Positions 10,070 to 20,080 of a stretch of DNA of 64,000 nt are shown piece by piece (position 1 is the first letter of the stretch; every line of letters starts with the position of its first letter). The position numbers and the translations under genes were made by a program. The DNA is taken from NCBI RefSeq assembly GCF_030269925.1, contig NC_085109.1, forward strand, positions 620,001 to 684,000, written 5' to 3'. Under the pieces are notes generated by a model. That model ran no database searches, had not been told where the DNA came from, and was given only the letters and a program-made list of their open reading frames with translations. This DNA comes from Bombyx mori (lineage: Eukaryota > Arthropoda > Insecta > Lepidoptera > Bombycidae).

Positions 10070-10730
10070 TCTCCCGACTAGGCGCGTCAATAACCCCGCC
10101 CCCGCCGTTCGCCCAATCACGATGTTCGACCAGCCCATACCGTGGGCCCCGAAGGTCAAATATTTAGGCGTCACCCTCGACAGTAGGATGACATTCCGCC
10201 CCCACATCAAGACGGTACGCGACCGTGCCGCCTTCATTCTAGGACGTCTCTACCCGATGATATGTAGGCGAAGTAAAATGTCCCTTAGAAATAAGGTGAC
10301 ACTCTACAAAACTTGCATACGCCCCGTCATGACCTATGCAAGTGTAGTGTTCGCTCACGCGGCCCGCATACACTTAAAATCCTTTCAAATTATTCAATCC
10401 CGTTTTTGCAGGATAGCCGTCGGAGCCCCGTGGTTCGTCAGGAACGTCGACCTCCATGACGACCTGGACTTAGAGTCCATCAGTAAGTATCTTCAGTCGG
10501 CGTCCATGCGCCACTTCGATAAAGCGGCACGACACGAGAACCCTCTCATCGTGGCCGCCGGTAACTACATTCCCGATCCTGCGGACAGAATGGAAAGCAG
10601 TCGACGTCGCCCTAAACACGTCATCTCGGATCCTCCTGATCCACTAACGGTGCTTTTAGGCACTTCAAGCACCGGTCACCGTTCTCGTCGAACCCGTCGC
10701 TTGCGACGAAGGGCTCGACGAGTAAATTAA
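10070..10730 (+). pseudogene. C-terminal part of a jockey-like reverse transcriptase (LINE B)
   Basis: About 219 codons are open to a TAA at 10728. The piece holds the region after the polymerase core: a KYLGVTLDSRM block, a LYKTCIRPVMTYAS block (both typical of jockey-clade enzymes), the VRNVDLHDDLDLES block and a basic C-terminus rich in Arg. The catalytic YADD part is missing because the insertion is 5'-truncated, so the product cannot be active. The frame runs on upstream into LINE A sequence by chance. Confidence 0.85.
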
Positions 10731-10953
10731 CTCTCAGACACAGCCCACTGAGTTTCTCGCCGGATCTTCTCAGTGGGTCGCGTTTCCGATCCGGTGGTAG
10801 ATTCTGCGAAGCACGACTCTTGCTAGGGTTCGTGTTAGCAACATCGTCAGGTTTGAGCCCCGTGAGCTCACCTACTAAAGTTAAGGCTACGCTGAAATAG
10901 CCGCTAGGGCTATCAGCTTAGGTAGGAAAAAAAAAAAAAAAAAAAAAAAAAAA
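10070..10953 (+). mobile_element. LINE family B (jockey-like), 5'-truncated, inserted in LINE A
   Basis: An 884-bp insert with the end of a reverse transcriptase frame, a 3' untranslated region and a 27-base A-run (10927-10953). It is bounded by a 9-bp duplication gttaaaaga at 10061-10069 and 10954-10962. LINE A sequence continues on both sides. The 3' untranslated region has a 9-bp stem (10744-10752 with 10769-10777) and a small hairpin before the tail. Confidence 0.92.
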
Positions 10954-11196
10954 GTTAAAAGAGAGACGATATAAACGCGTTGGTTAGACTCGATTCAAGA
11001 GCGCATGTCTTTTAAAGCCTCTGCAGTTCGGCCCATTCGACTTAAGGTCGTTGAGAAGCCAGAGCTTCTTCCTGACCGCATTTTATCCGAATATCAGGTC
11101 GGGAGCTACCACATCGGGGTGCCTTCGTCGTTGTGGCTCCTCCGTCATCCAAACTCGAGTCCGAAGCGAAGAGTTTGACCAAGAGGTTAGTTTGTA
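10954..11196 (-). mobile_element. LINE family A, continuation after the LINE B insertion
   Basis: Matches the LINE A copy around 32520-32760, continuing from where 10060 stops. The 5' end of this truncated copy lies near 11196, after a gaagagtttgaccaagagg block. Confidence 0.8.
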
Positions 11197-11212
11197 GCTC
11201 AATCGCGTAAAA

Positions 11213-11402
11213 ACTTTTTTTTATTGCTTAGATGGGTCGACGAGCTCATAGCCCACCTGGTTGCTAAGTGGTTTCTGGAGCCCATAGACATCTACAACGA
11301 AAATGCGCCACCCACCTTGAGATATAAGTTCTTAGGTCTCAGTATAGTTACAACGGCTGCCCCACCCTTCAAACCGAAACGCATTACTGCTTCATGGCAG
11401 AG
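11213..11402 (-). mobile_element. Bm1-type SINE, truncated
   Basis: Starts on the plus strand with a T-run and attgcttagatgggt, the reverse of the Bm1 3' end, and stops within the tttctgcc-tgaagcag block. Confidence 0.88.
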
Positions 11403-12903
11403 TGGATTGATGAAATTTCCCATAAAGATAATTGATTGCCTGGATTAAGAGATAGGATAATTTTTATCACGGTAGCTGATATCTCCCGGGAAACTTAGGA
11501 CTTATCTGCTATAATAAATACGGCCGTATGTTCACTGATGCTTTTAAACTGGTTTTTAGGATTAGAGAGTCACACAAGCAACTGTCTATCCTTGGAAAAT
11601 GCAAGTGCAAAGTGTCAGAAAAATTAAAAGCACTTTTTTGAAGTAGGTATTTTACTGTACAATTATTAAGTTGTCATGTCAACTAGAAAGTGACAATTCT
11701 GTCACTTTCCAAACTAAGAGCTGTATGATCCGAACGTGCGCAACCTGTCAACTGTCAAGACACTAGCCAAGCTTGTGTCTGCGAATATCAAGTGTCAATT
11801 CAACTTTATTACACATGCCATGACTAAGCTTTATCATTAAGTCAATAAGGCCTAAAATACTTTGTTTACCGTCAGGGACATTCACGGGATTGTAGGTTTT
11901 ATGGTTACTGCAATCAGAATCAAAATTGCGTGAATTTCGTTATTTGATATTAATAAAGTTTTGGTAGTGTAAATGTAGCAAATCATTTTATGTTGTGCGA
12001 ATATTACTCTTATGCCTATTGCGTGTAAGGTCAAAATCTTATGCGAGCATTAAGCAACAATGTAGAGTTTTGCGTAATAACATAAGGTACATGTCAGTTA
12101 TCTGTTTTCAATGTAATAATCGAATTATCCATGTTACATTGTATAATATTGTATTGGAAAATGTTAAATGTATTTCAGGATATTATAAAGTCCGCTAAGA
12201 AAGCAGGGACATAAATAGCGATTGCATCTCTTGAACTGAAGAGGTAATGTAATGCAAAACCGTTCATCAAAAAAACAGTTGTCGGTCATACGCAGACTCT
12301 ATATCCGTTTAGCATGCTTAATTTTCTCCAACATGTTATTTTATTTAACTAAAACTAATTTTCCCGTTTCATCCCGTGCTTTTTATTTTCTGTTTTGGGA
12401 TTAATGACAACGAGAAAATCTTCCAAATGCATAATTCCAATAAAACTATTTTGGAGTTGGAGTTAGCACAATTTTAAAATGCCGACGAATAACACCCAAG
12501 TCATCCACGAAAACTGTAAATTATTGAAAGAAAACGTTGAAATAAAATTATTATAATAACAATTTAATAAAAAAAAACCGCGAAATTAAGAAGTAAAAGT
12601 ATTTTTCAATTATTCCTAAGAATCTTGATTACTGCAGGAAATACTACACTAGCTTATTTTTTGAGAGGACGTAATGTAATACAATTACAAAAATACATCG
12701 CGCGCGGAGTCAATGACTTCAAGTGACGCGGTGACCGCCTACCCTCGCCTTAGATCAGTCGTTACGACTTAGTTAAACATGAACATACTTATTACAAAAG
12801 TTGTTTTTAAAATTTTTGTTTTTTAATGCTGGCTTACTTGTGTGTGACTCTGAACAATAAACGTAATTCTTCGAGCCTTATAACCATCTTAGAGGTGGTA
12901 TGA
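11403..12903. other. AT-rich spacer with one hairpin
   Basis: No coding exon is supported. A perfect 10-bp inverted repeat with a 4-base loop occurs at 11686-11709, inside a region with several tgtca words. Short open frames are not convincing. Confidence 0.5.
11686..11709. repeat. perfect 10-bp hairpin
   Basis: Arms gaaagtgaca and tgtcactttc with an attc loop. Confidence 0.8.
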
Positions 12904-13108
12904 TTTAACCCATAGACACAGCCCACTGAGTTTCTCGCCGGATCTTCTCAGTGGGTCGCGTTTCCGATCCGGTGGTAGGCTGCGAAGTACCGCTCTTGCT
13001 AGGGCCAGTGTTAGCAACACTCCGGTTTGAACCCCGAGAGCTCACCTACACGCTAGGGTGAAGCTGAAATAGCCTCTCAAGGCTATCAGTATAGGTGGGA
13101 AAAAAAGA
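12904..13108 (+). mobile_element. LINE family B, 3' end only
   Basis: Begins just after the LINE B stop region and runs through the 9-bp stem block, the ggtttgaaccccgagagctcacc block and the atagcc/ggctat hairpin to a short A-run. Non-coding. Confidence 0.88.
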
Positions 13109-13239
13109 GGTGGTATACACGAATCGTACGCAACCCCCTTTTTTCTTTTAACCTACTAAGAAAATAAAATTAAAGTTGATTTGATAATATTGACTAAGAA
13201 AACATTAACGTTTGATTCACCTGCTTCAATGATTGAAAT

Positions 13240-13418
13240 GAGTTTAATGTGTTTCGGTTTGAAAGGCGGGGCAACCATAGTTAACAGTGAGACCTAAGAA
13301 CTTATGTCTCAAGGTGGGTGGCGGCATTTACGTTGTAGGTGCTTATGGGCTCCGGTAGCCACTTAACATCAGGTGGGCTATGAGCTCGTCCACTCATCTA
13401 AGCTATAATAATAAAAAA
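13240..13418 (+). mobile_element. Bm1-type SINE, 5'-truncated
   Basis: Starts in the gtttcggtttgaaaggcggggcaacc block and ends after ctaagctataataataaaaaa. Somewhat diverged. Confidence 0.8.
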
Positions 13419-13439
13419 TCTCGAATTCAGACTACATAC

Positions 13440-13508
13440 CTATTGGAATCGAACACCAACCTTGTGACGCCAGTCAGACTCGCTTGCCACTAGAACGACA
13501 AGGCGACC
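13440..13508 (-). repeat. tRNA-like segment, possibly a SINE head
   Basis: On the minus strand a ggttggtgttcgattcc block resembles an RNA polymerase III B box, preceded at about the right distance by a gttctagtggcaag A-box-like word. No SINE body is attached. It could be a decayed tRNA-derived SINE head or a tRNA pseudogene. Confidence 0.35.
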
Positions 13509-13520
13509 CTTAAAACATTA

Positions 13521-13866
13521 ATAGGTTGGGGAAAAAGTTTCTTCGCATTTTTTAAAAAAATTCACAACATTTTTAATATATTTTACATTTACATCGCAAA
13601 TTTTTTTCGCAGCTTGCCTTCCATTTTTACCTTTTTTTTTAGTAAAATTTTAAAATGTATTGAATTTCTTCATTAGATTCACTCATCTTGACAGTACGTA
13701 AAATAAATAAAACTCACACATTTTCCTCATTTGAATTTATCTTCTTTAAAAATTAAACTTTTAATGATACCAAAACTAGCCAGCTGCAAATAGTAGGTAT
13801 AGCCAAAGAGATTTTATTACAGGTGCATAGATACTATAATGCGAAAAGACTTTTTCCCTAACCTAT
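13521..13866. mobile_element. mariner-like MITE
   Basis: Terminal inverted repeats: aggttggggaaaaagtttcttcgca from 13523, matched by the reverse complement of tgcgaaaagactttttccctaacct ending at 13864, with a few mismatches. TA lies at both outer edges. The interior (about 300 bp) has no transposase frame, so it is non-autonomous. Confidence 0.75.
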
Positions 13867-13867
13867 T

Positions 13868-14040
13868 ATAATATACTAGCGACCCGCCCTCGCTTCGCTT
13901 CGGAAACTGTAATTTATTATTGATTTCTCCACTATTTAATGGATGTTATTATACATATAAAACTTCCTCTTCAATCACACTATGTATTAAAAAAAACCGC
14001 ATCAAAATCCGTTGCGTAGTTTTAAAGATTTAAGCATACA
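13868..14040 (+). repeat. Helitron-like repeat, truncated
   Basis: Begins tatactagcgacccgccct and ttcgcttcggaaactg, then ttattattgatt. The body diverges from the copies at 22738 and 57917 after about 60 bp. Confidence 0.5.
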
Positions 14041-14710
14041 TAGGGACAGAGAAAGCGACTTTGTTTTATACTATGTAGTGACAAAGCAAACATTAGTGAG
14101 TGTTCCTCATTTATTTTAATACAAAGCGAATTTATTTTTGACGGCGAACGGCAGAGAAGTATTGCTTTATTAAAACAAAAAAAAAACGAATCAAAACAGC
14201 TAGAGTACGAAGGACGTGAGTAGTTCATGCCGCTACTGAACCAAGAGCAGCTCCATAAATCGATAGCAGATAATTACGTAAATACACTACATGCCATACA
14301 ATTAAGAACTAAAAACCCAATATCATAAGACTTAATTTCACTTGCACGATAATTACTCAACTAGCCTCTCTTGAAACGTTCTATTATGCGCTGTATCGCA
14401 AGGCCATAAGACTAATTATCCATTGAGAATATACCGTTGATAAGTTTCTCGCGAGCTTTGAATAGAATTTTCTCCTTAGCAACATTCACCTGATGATTTC
14501 TACAGTTCACGCTAATTTGTTAACTATTGTAGATAGAATAAAGGCTATTTTCCCGTGAAATAATATAGGCTTATTTAGATTTAGAAACGGCTATTGTGAG
14601 TTTCACAGCTTGTTGAAGCCTGAAGTGTGTAGCGATGTGTGCATGGTAACAGAGTAGAGAGTATAAAGCAGTCTGATCTGTATAATAGAAGAATATCTTT
14701 TAGGATCCTT
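14041..14710. other. spacer, nothing recognised
   Basis: No exon-like segment with credible splice sites was seen. Confidence 0.4.
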
Positions 14711-14714
14711 TAGG

Positions 14715-15068
14715 ATCATTCCCGATCCTGCGGACAGAATGGAAAACAGTCGACGTTGCCCTTAAATACGTCATTTCGGATCCTCCCGATCCACAAACAG
14801 TGCTTTTAGGTACCTCAAGCACCGGTCATCGTTATCGTCGAACCCGTCGCTTGTGATGAAGGGCTCGACGAGTAAATTAACCCACAGACACAGCCCACTG
14901 AGTTTCTCGCCGGATCTTCTCAGTGGGTCCCGTTTCCGATCCGGCGGTAGATTCTGCGAAGCACTGGTCAGGAACAACGTTAGGTTTGAGCCCCGTAAGC
15001 TCACCTACTCGTCCGGTTACGCTGAAGTGAACACTAAAGACCATCAGCTTAGGTAGGAATAAAAATAG
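14715..15068 (+). mobile_element. LINE family B, 3' end with the last codons
   Basis: Matches 10568-10930. The coding end corresponds to the C-terminus rich in Arg, with frame damage. Contains the 9-bp stem (14894-14902 with 14919-14927). Ends in a short A-rich tail next to Bm1. Confidence 0.88.
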
Positions 15069-15410
15069 CCGGTGCTTTCGTACCGAGAGCGATACGACTG
15101 CGCCGGTGTTGGAATCCCGCAGGCGGGTACCAATTCTTCTAATGAAATACGTACTTAACAAATGTTCACGATTGACTTCCACGGTGAAGGAATAACATCG
15201 TGTAATAAAATGAAACTCGCAAAAGCACGGGTAGGTACCACCATCTAACTTTTTTCTGGCGTGAAGCAGTAATGCGTTTCGGGTTGAAGCTTGGGGTAGC
15301 CGCTGTAAAGTAAAAGTGAGAATTACAACTCATGTCTCAAGGTGGGTGGCGGCATCTACGTTGTCCATGTCTACGGGCTCCGGTAACCACTTAATACCAT
15401 GCGGGCCAGG
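15069..15410 (+). mobile_element. Bm1-type SINE with part of the tRNA-like head
   Basis: Contains the B-box-like gccggtgttggaatcccgcagg, then the ctaatgaaatacgtacttaac and gattgacttccacggtgaagg blocks that precede the common body. A short internal deletion joins the head to the gcacgggtaggtacc block. The 3' end is lost at about 15410. Confidence 0.85.
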
Positions 15411-15589
15411 TAGTACCTCCTGGCCGACCTCCAAATGTTGTTTCCCAATCTCTTATGAAGAAGACCGCATTTGAGAAAGAGGAGTCGCACGTATTTATAT
15501 ACACTTATATATGTAAAGAAAAACTTTTTTTATGAAATTTTTATTTAAAAAAAATTGAAACTTTTAAAAATATATTTTTCTTATATATT

Positions 15590-15815
15590 ATAGATTGACT
15601 GAACTCTCTGTCATTAAGAATAAAGAGAAGCTCAGTTTTATTTAATTCAATAATACTGGTACTGTGGAAAGTAATAATTTGTGGAAAATAATGGCTTTCA
15701 ATGTTGTTTTCTTAATATTTTACCGAAAACGCAATTAAGACTTATAATTTATTATTATTGTTCAACCACTTTTAGAATATTCGATATCATTATACATATA
15801 TACATAATATATAGA
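15590..15815 (+). repeat. unclassified repeat X, copy 1
   Basis: Shares ordered blocks with 24010-24480 and, inverted, with 19965-20080: ctgtcatt, a caataatactgg block, ggctttcaatgttgttttct, aaaacgcaattaa-ac-tata and atatcattata. No coding capacity. I do not recognise the family. Confidence 0.5.
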
Positions 15816-16960
15816 TTTTGGATAAAGGCCGACAACTGATTGTCTCTTTTAACACGCATTTAAGTATTATTTTATAGTTTATAAATCATAAATAAGTAAA
15901 TAAGACGTAATAACAACTATATATAAAATAGTATATTATTTACATTTAGCTATTGACGATCCTAAAAAAAGTCGGAAATCGTCATATTTTTATAATGATT
16001 ATAACCAAAACAAAAGAAAATATAACACATAAAGTGAACCTAATTCTTGAGGTGTCAGCGATCATGTTCTAATACCGATAATTGGACGAAAACTACTGTC
16101 AATAATTAGGCATCCTTTATAAAGTCGTATGCGTGTGAAATCGAAAGAAATATACAAAAAAACCGCGAAAAACAATAGCGTCAATCAAAAAATCAAATAT
16201 CGAATCAGTTTTATCCGCCAAGCAATAATTTTGAATTTGAAAATAGAAAGCGCATCCCCTCGGGGTTTCACCCTCTAGTTATCGATCGACAAAGACCTTG
16301 GCAGTGAGAGAGGACGTCTATTTATATCGGGGGGACTGGGGCGGGGGTTGGGGGCGGAGGGCCGAGGCACGGAATCGATTCGTAAGCTTCGCACGATTCA
16401 AAAATGCCCTTCACGTACTTGTATTTTGTTTGGTCGCGATTTAAAACTGGTAAAATTTCTGACGCACAACTGGGGTGGCAGCATTCGGTTGAGAATGTTT
16501 TTCGATAATCACATAACAATGGGTGTGCCAACGGTGACCGCCCATCCATCCAGGGACACGTCCATTTGAATAGACAAAAATATATAAAAAATTACCGCAG
16601 AAGTGGTAGCTATACCAGCTCGACCTCAGCAGAATCTGTTGCGTTATACGATGATGCTTTTCGTTAATGGCGGAACTCATTTTCGGCTCACACACAACAA
16701 TCCAAATGAAAATTTAACTCAAACAGATCATTTGCCAAGCTCTTATGTGGATTAACCAAACCCTAAAGATATTGACATGTGTTGAACACCATAAAAAGGT
16801 CATAGCTATTTGTCCTATGAGCACTGTGTCAACTGTGTCACCGCTGCCACAGGGTTAGCAAACAGTGTGTCGCGAAATCGATTGTTGACTTTCGCTTTTA
16901 AGGCGTTGGCAGACTCAATCAATTATAATTTATTGCCAGGCAATAAGAAACACAACATCT
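15816..16960. other. spacer with a G-rich segment and possible short exon
   Basis: Mostly AT-rich. It holds the G-tract array at 16329-16354. On the minus strand a short open segment near 16600-16690 begins with an ATG and is followed by a possible gtaatt donor, but nothing ties it to a gene. Confidence 0.4.
16329..16354 (+). other. G-quadruplex-forming sequence
   Basis: Four G-runs of 6, 4, 5 and 5 bases with loops of 3, 1 and 2 bases, followed by another GGG at 16359-16361. It meets the usual G3+N1-7 pattern by a wide margin. It stands out in AT-rich DNA. Confidence 0.8.
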
Positions 16961-17320
16961 TTATTTTTATTTTTTTATTGCCCTTGTAGGCAGACGAGCA
17001 TACGGCCCACCTGATGGTGAGTGGTTACCGTCGCCCATGGACTTCAGGAATGCCAGGGGCAGAGCCAAGCCGCTGCCTACCGCTTAATACTCTCCACAAG
17101 TCTCGTTTGAAGAAGGATATGTCATAGCGCTCGGGAAACACCGTGGAGGGGAGCTCATTTCATAGCCGGATGGTACGTGGCAAAAAAATTCTCTGGAAAC
17201 GCACTGTGGATGACCGCAGTGGCTCCAGGTAGTATGGATGAACTCTACTCCGGTGGCGGGCGGTGCGATGGTAAAAACGAGATGCCGGTATCATCTCGAA
17301 CAATTTCTCAGAGCACTCCC
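16961..17320 (-). mobile_element. LINE family A, 3' fragment
   Basis: T-run near 16961-16977, then close similarity to 31003-31370 (tail, stop region and C-terminal codons). 5'-truncated at about 17320. It is one of the better-kept fragments, so probably recent. Confidence 0.88.
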
Positions 17321-17662
17321 TCCCTCCACATCTGGAAGAAACAGAATGTGATTAGAGTTTTAATTTAAGGTGAGACACGGATGTTTTGTACAGGGTATCC
17401 CCGCTTAGTTACAGTCAGTTGCAGAAGCTTTATGGCCGATTTAAATTCATCTCAGTCACGGCTGAGTACTGCTCGCGGTCTACGCCCCAAAGGCAGGTAC
17501 CAGGTTGTCACAGTGTCATGCCGTCGTGCTTGTGGTATCAACTTCTGCGACTGCACCTTCATGCAGCAAGCGGCGGGCGTGTGAGGGAGCATTCGTCTCG
17601 ACAGTTAAAGGTTAATACATCCACATTGTTGTACAATCATTGACGCTGACTCTGGATGCACT
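17321..17662. other. spacer, nothing recognised
   Basis: Two short overlapping open frames exist but show no domain or splice support. Confidence 0.4.
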
Positions 17663-17701
17663 ACTGGTGGTAGGACCTCTTGTGAGACCGCACGGGTAGG
17701 T
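17663..17701 (+). repeat. Bm1-type SINE, 39-bp start fragment
   Basis: Only the actggtggtaggacctcttg to cacgggtagg block is present. Confidence 0.7.
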
Positions 17702-18126
17702 TCAAATCGGAATCTGTGAATTTTTCCCGACAGTAATAAGCAGGACGGTTGTACCTACCCATGCGATTCATAATTCAATTATCACTTAATTTACTTTTAT
17801 TTCGCTTCATGAAACCCGTATATAATTCTTTTTACACCTCAAGTTAATTCATTTGAAGATTTGGACCGAAGCTCGCTTTTGGATAAGGCTCGTCGTACTT
17901 GTGTTGTCTTCAAACAAAAGATATACATAATATGTATAATTTTATTACTGTAAAAAATAAAAAATGTTCTCCCTACATTTACCGAACAACATCGCATTCA
18001 TAGAAATACAACAGCTATGCGAACGATAATTAAAATTAAGTATACATACGTCTAGAAATATACACACAATAAAAGTGTCTGTACGAATCCAAGCACATCA
18101 ATCAGCCCAAAATAAACTAAAACTGT
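17702..18126. other. AT-rich spacer, nothing recognised
   Basis: No gene-like structure. Confidence 0.4.
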
Positions 18127-18577
18127 CCCTGCCTAATTCTGCCATGAAGTAGTAATGCGTTTCGGTTTGAAGGATGGGGCAACCGTTGTAACTATACTTG
18201 AGATCTTAGAAATTACATCTCAAGGTGGGTGGCGGCATTTCTTCTTCTTCTTCTTCGTCGCTTTCTTCATTGCTGAAGGTCGTGTCCCTGAAACTTCACC
18301 GTTGCCTGTCTCGTGAGCTGTTTCCATCTCGTCCGGTCCTCAGCTGCTCGAATGGCGGTTGCGACTGGCAACCCAGTTAGAGCGGTTACTTGATCACACC
18401 AACGGCTAGGTAATCGGCCGCGGGATCTCTTTCCTTCTACTTTGCCCGTCATAATCACTTTGTCCAAGTTATCTGACTGGCGGCATTTACGTTGTAGTTG
18501 TCTATAGGCTCCAGTAACCACTTAACATCAGGCCGGCCGTGAGCTCGTCCACCCATCTAAGCAATAAAAAAAAAAAA
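18127..18577 (+). mobile_element. Bm1-type SINE split by an RTE insertion
   Basis: The SINE runs from 18127 to 18240, is interrupted, and resumes at 18478 to its A-tail near 18577. The word tggcggcattt (part of the SINE) is present on both sides of the insert. Confidence 0.9.
18241..18477 (-). mobile_element. RTE-like LINE, 3' fragment inserted in Bm1
   Basis: 237 bp with a cttcttcttcttcttc start on the plus strand, that is a GAA-type tail on the minus strand. The minus frame encodes the end of an RTE-like protein (a KVEGKRSRGRLPSRW block, then AEDRTRWKQL). Flanked by an 11-bp duplication at 18230-18240 and 18478-18488. Confidence 0.9.
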
Positions 18578-18806
18578 TTCAGTCTAATATCGAAAAGTAT
18601 ATATTTTAAAGCTACCCGTTATCACAAAGCTCCGCTATCTGAATGTTTCGTGAAAATTCCCGGCGGCTGTGGTTGCTAGGCGGCGCGCGATCGATGCTGT
18701 CACAGTTGGGGCGGCGTCAGTGAGCTCTCACGTGGAATTAAATGTATTTTCTGAACGGAAAATTACCTCGGAGTTCAATAATGGTATATTGAAGTGCTAT
18801 TCTCTG

Positions 18807-19430
18807 TTTTTTTTTTTATATGACGTAGGTATTACTGTTGGCCCGGATGCCTTTCCAGTTTCATCAGGACAGGTGGGCGAGCAAAGGGGTGGGATTTGCT
18901 AACAGCTGCCTGACCGCCTCCGAAGAAGACCTAACAACTCAAGAGCAACTGCTTCGCGAATAAATCTACTATCGGATCGGAATCACGACACGCTGAGAAG
19001 ATCCGGCGAGATACTCAGCGAGCTGATGCAAGGGTCAGGTTGCACGTCGACCTCTTTGTCGAGTTCGACGAGTACCAGGGTTACCAGTCTGCTCCTAGTG
19101 TTAGAGTTATTGGATCTGATGGATCCGTAAGGACGTGTCTAGGGCGACGACGGTGACTTGCTTCTGCGTGATCAGGATTCGGGGAGTAATCAGCGGCGGA
19201 AACGATAAGGCGATTATCATGACGCGGACGTAGCCTTATCGAAGTAACGTTCCGACACTGACTTCATGTGTTTGCGTATCGATTCGAGGTCCAGGTCGTC
19301 GTGTAAGTCAACGTTCCTCACGAACCATAGAGCCTCGACGGCTAACCTGCAAAAGCGGGATTGTAGGGATTGGAGGGTGTCTATGTATGTGCGGGAACTG
19401 CTATTATTGTACAAGATGCCCAGGTACAAT
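18807..19430 (-). mobile_element. LINE family C (LINE B relative), 3' part
   Basis: A T-run at 18807-18818 starts a minus-strand copy. It shares a ctgagaagatccggcgaga block (the stem region) with LINE B. Near 19217-19400 the minus frame encodes ALWFVRNVDLHDDLDLES, homologous to the LINE B C-terminal region. Frames are broken. Confidence 0.8.
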
Positions 19431-19589
19431 CACGGTCCATCTCAAGATTACACGTCTACACCAGACTGAGGAATGAGGTCGAAATTAATTTCAGTTTTGC
19501 AGTTTGCAATTTATAGAACAGAGAATGACAGGAGCAACTTTCCATGACTGGATAATGCAAAGGAAAACGATATAATATGGAGGACGCGC

Positions 19590-19858
19590 TATAACCACGA
19601 GTTGTGACGACTATGGGCAGGACATGTGGTTCGAATGAAGAAGACCAGAATGCCAAGACAACTGCTCTATGATAAACCAGAGGGCCGCAGAAGTCATGGC
19701 AGACCCAAACTCCGATGGTTAGATGGCGTAGAGCACGACCTCAAAGTTATCGGTGTCCGGAACTGGAAGGAGAAATCCCTGATCAGAGCAGTCTGGAGAG
19801 ACACACTGGACCAGGCTAAGGCCCACCCTGTAAGACCTAAGATGATGATGATAATGCA
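19590..19858 (+). mobile_element. RTE-like LINE, 3' fragment
   Basis: The plus frame (from 19626) reads an RTE-type C-terminal region: GHVVRMKKTRMP, EGRRSHGRPKLRWLDGV, then a Trp-rich end, and stops shortly before a gatgatgatgataatg tail. It is a different subfamily from 18241 and 59093, judged by tail and spacing. Confidence 0.8.
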
Positions 19859-19964
19859 AAGGACTTCTTCAGGCCCGTCTTGTTGAATCAAATCTCAAAA
19901 TAGTGAATGTATAATCGTTTTTATTTAAAATCTTTGATATCCTCGGTGTTACTAGACTACCGTT

Positions 19965-20080
19965 CTCTATAAATATATAATGATATTGGGTACTCCAGAA
20001 TAAATAAACAATATAAGACTTAATTGCGTTTTTTGTTATATGTATAATGAGAAAACAACATTGAAAGCCCTTAATTTAAT
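19965..20080 (-). repeat. unclassified repeat X, copy 3 (inverted)
   Basis: On the minus strand: gggctttcaatgttgttttct, aacgcaattaagtcttata, ttctggagt and aatatcattatat, the same order as 15690-15800 and 24370-24470. Confidence 0.45.

Noticed and set aside
9906..10730. 274-codon plus frame as one gene
   Set aside because: The first 55 codons are antisense LINE A and the rest is LINE B; the fusion is an accident of the insertion.
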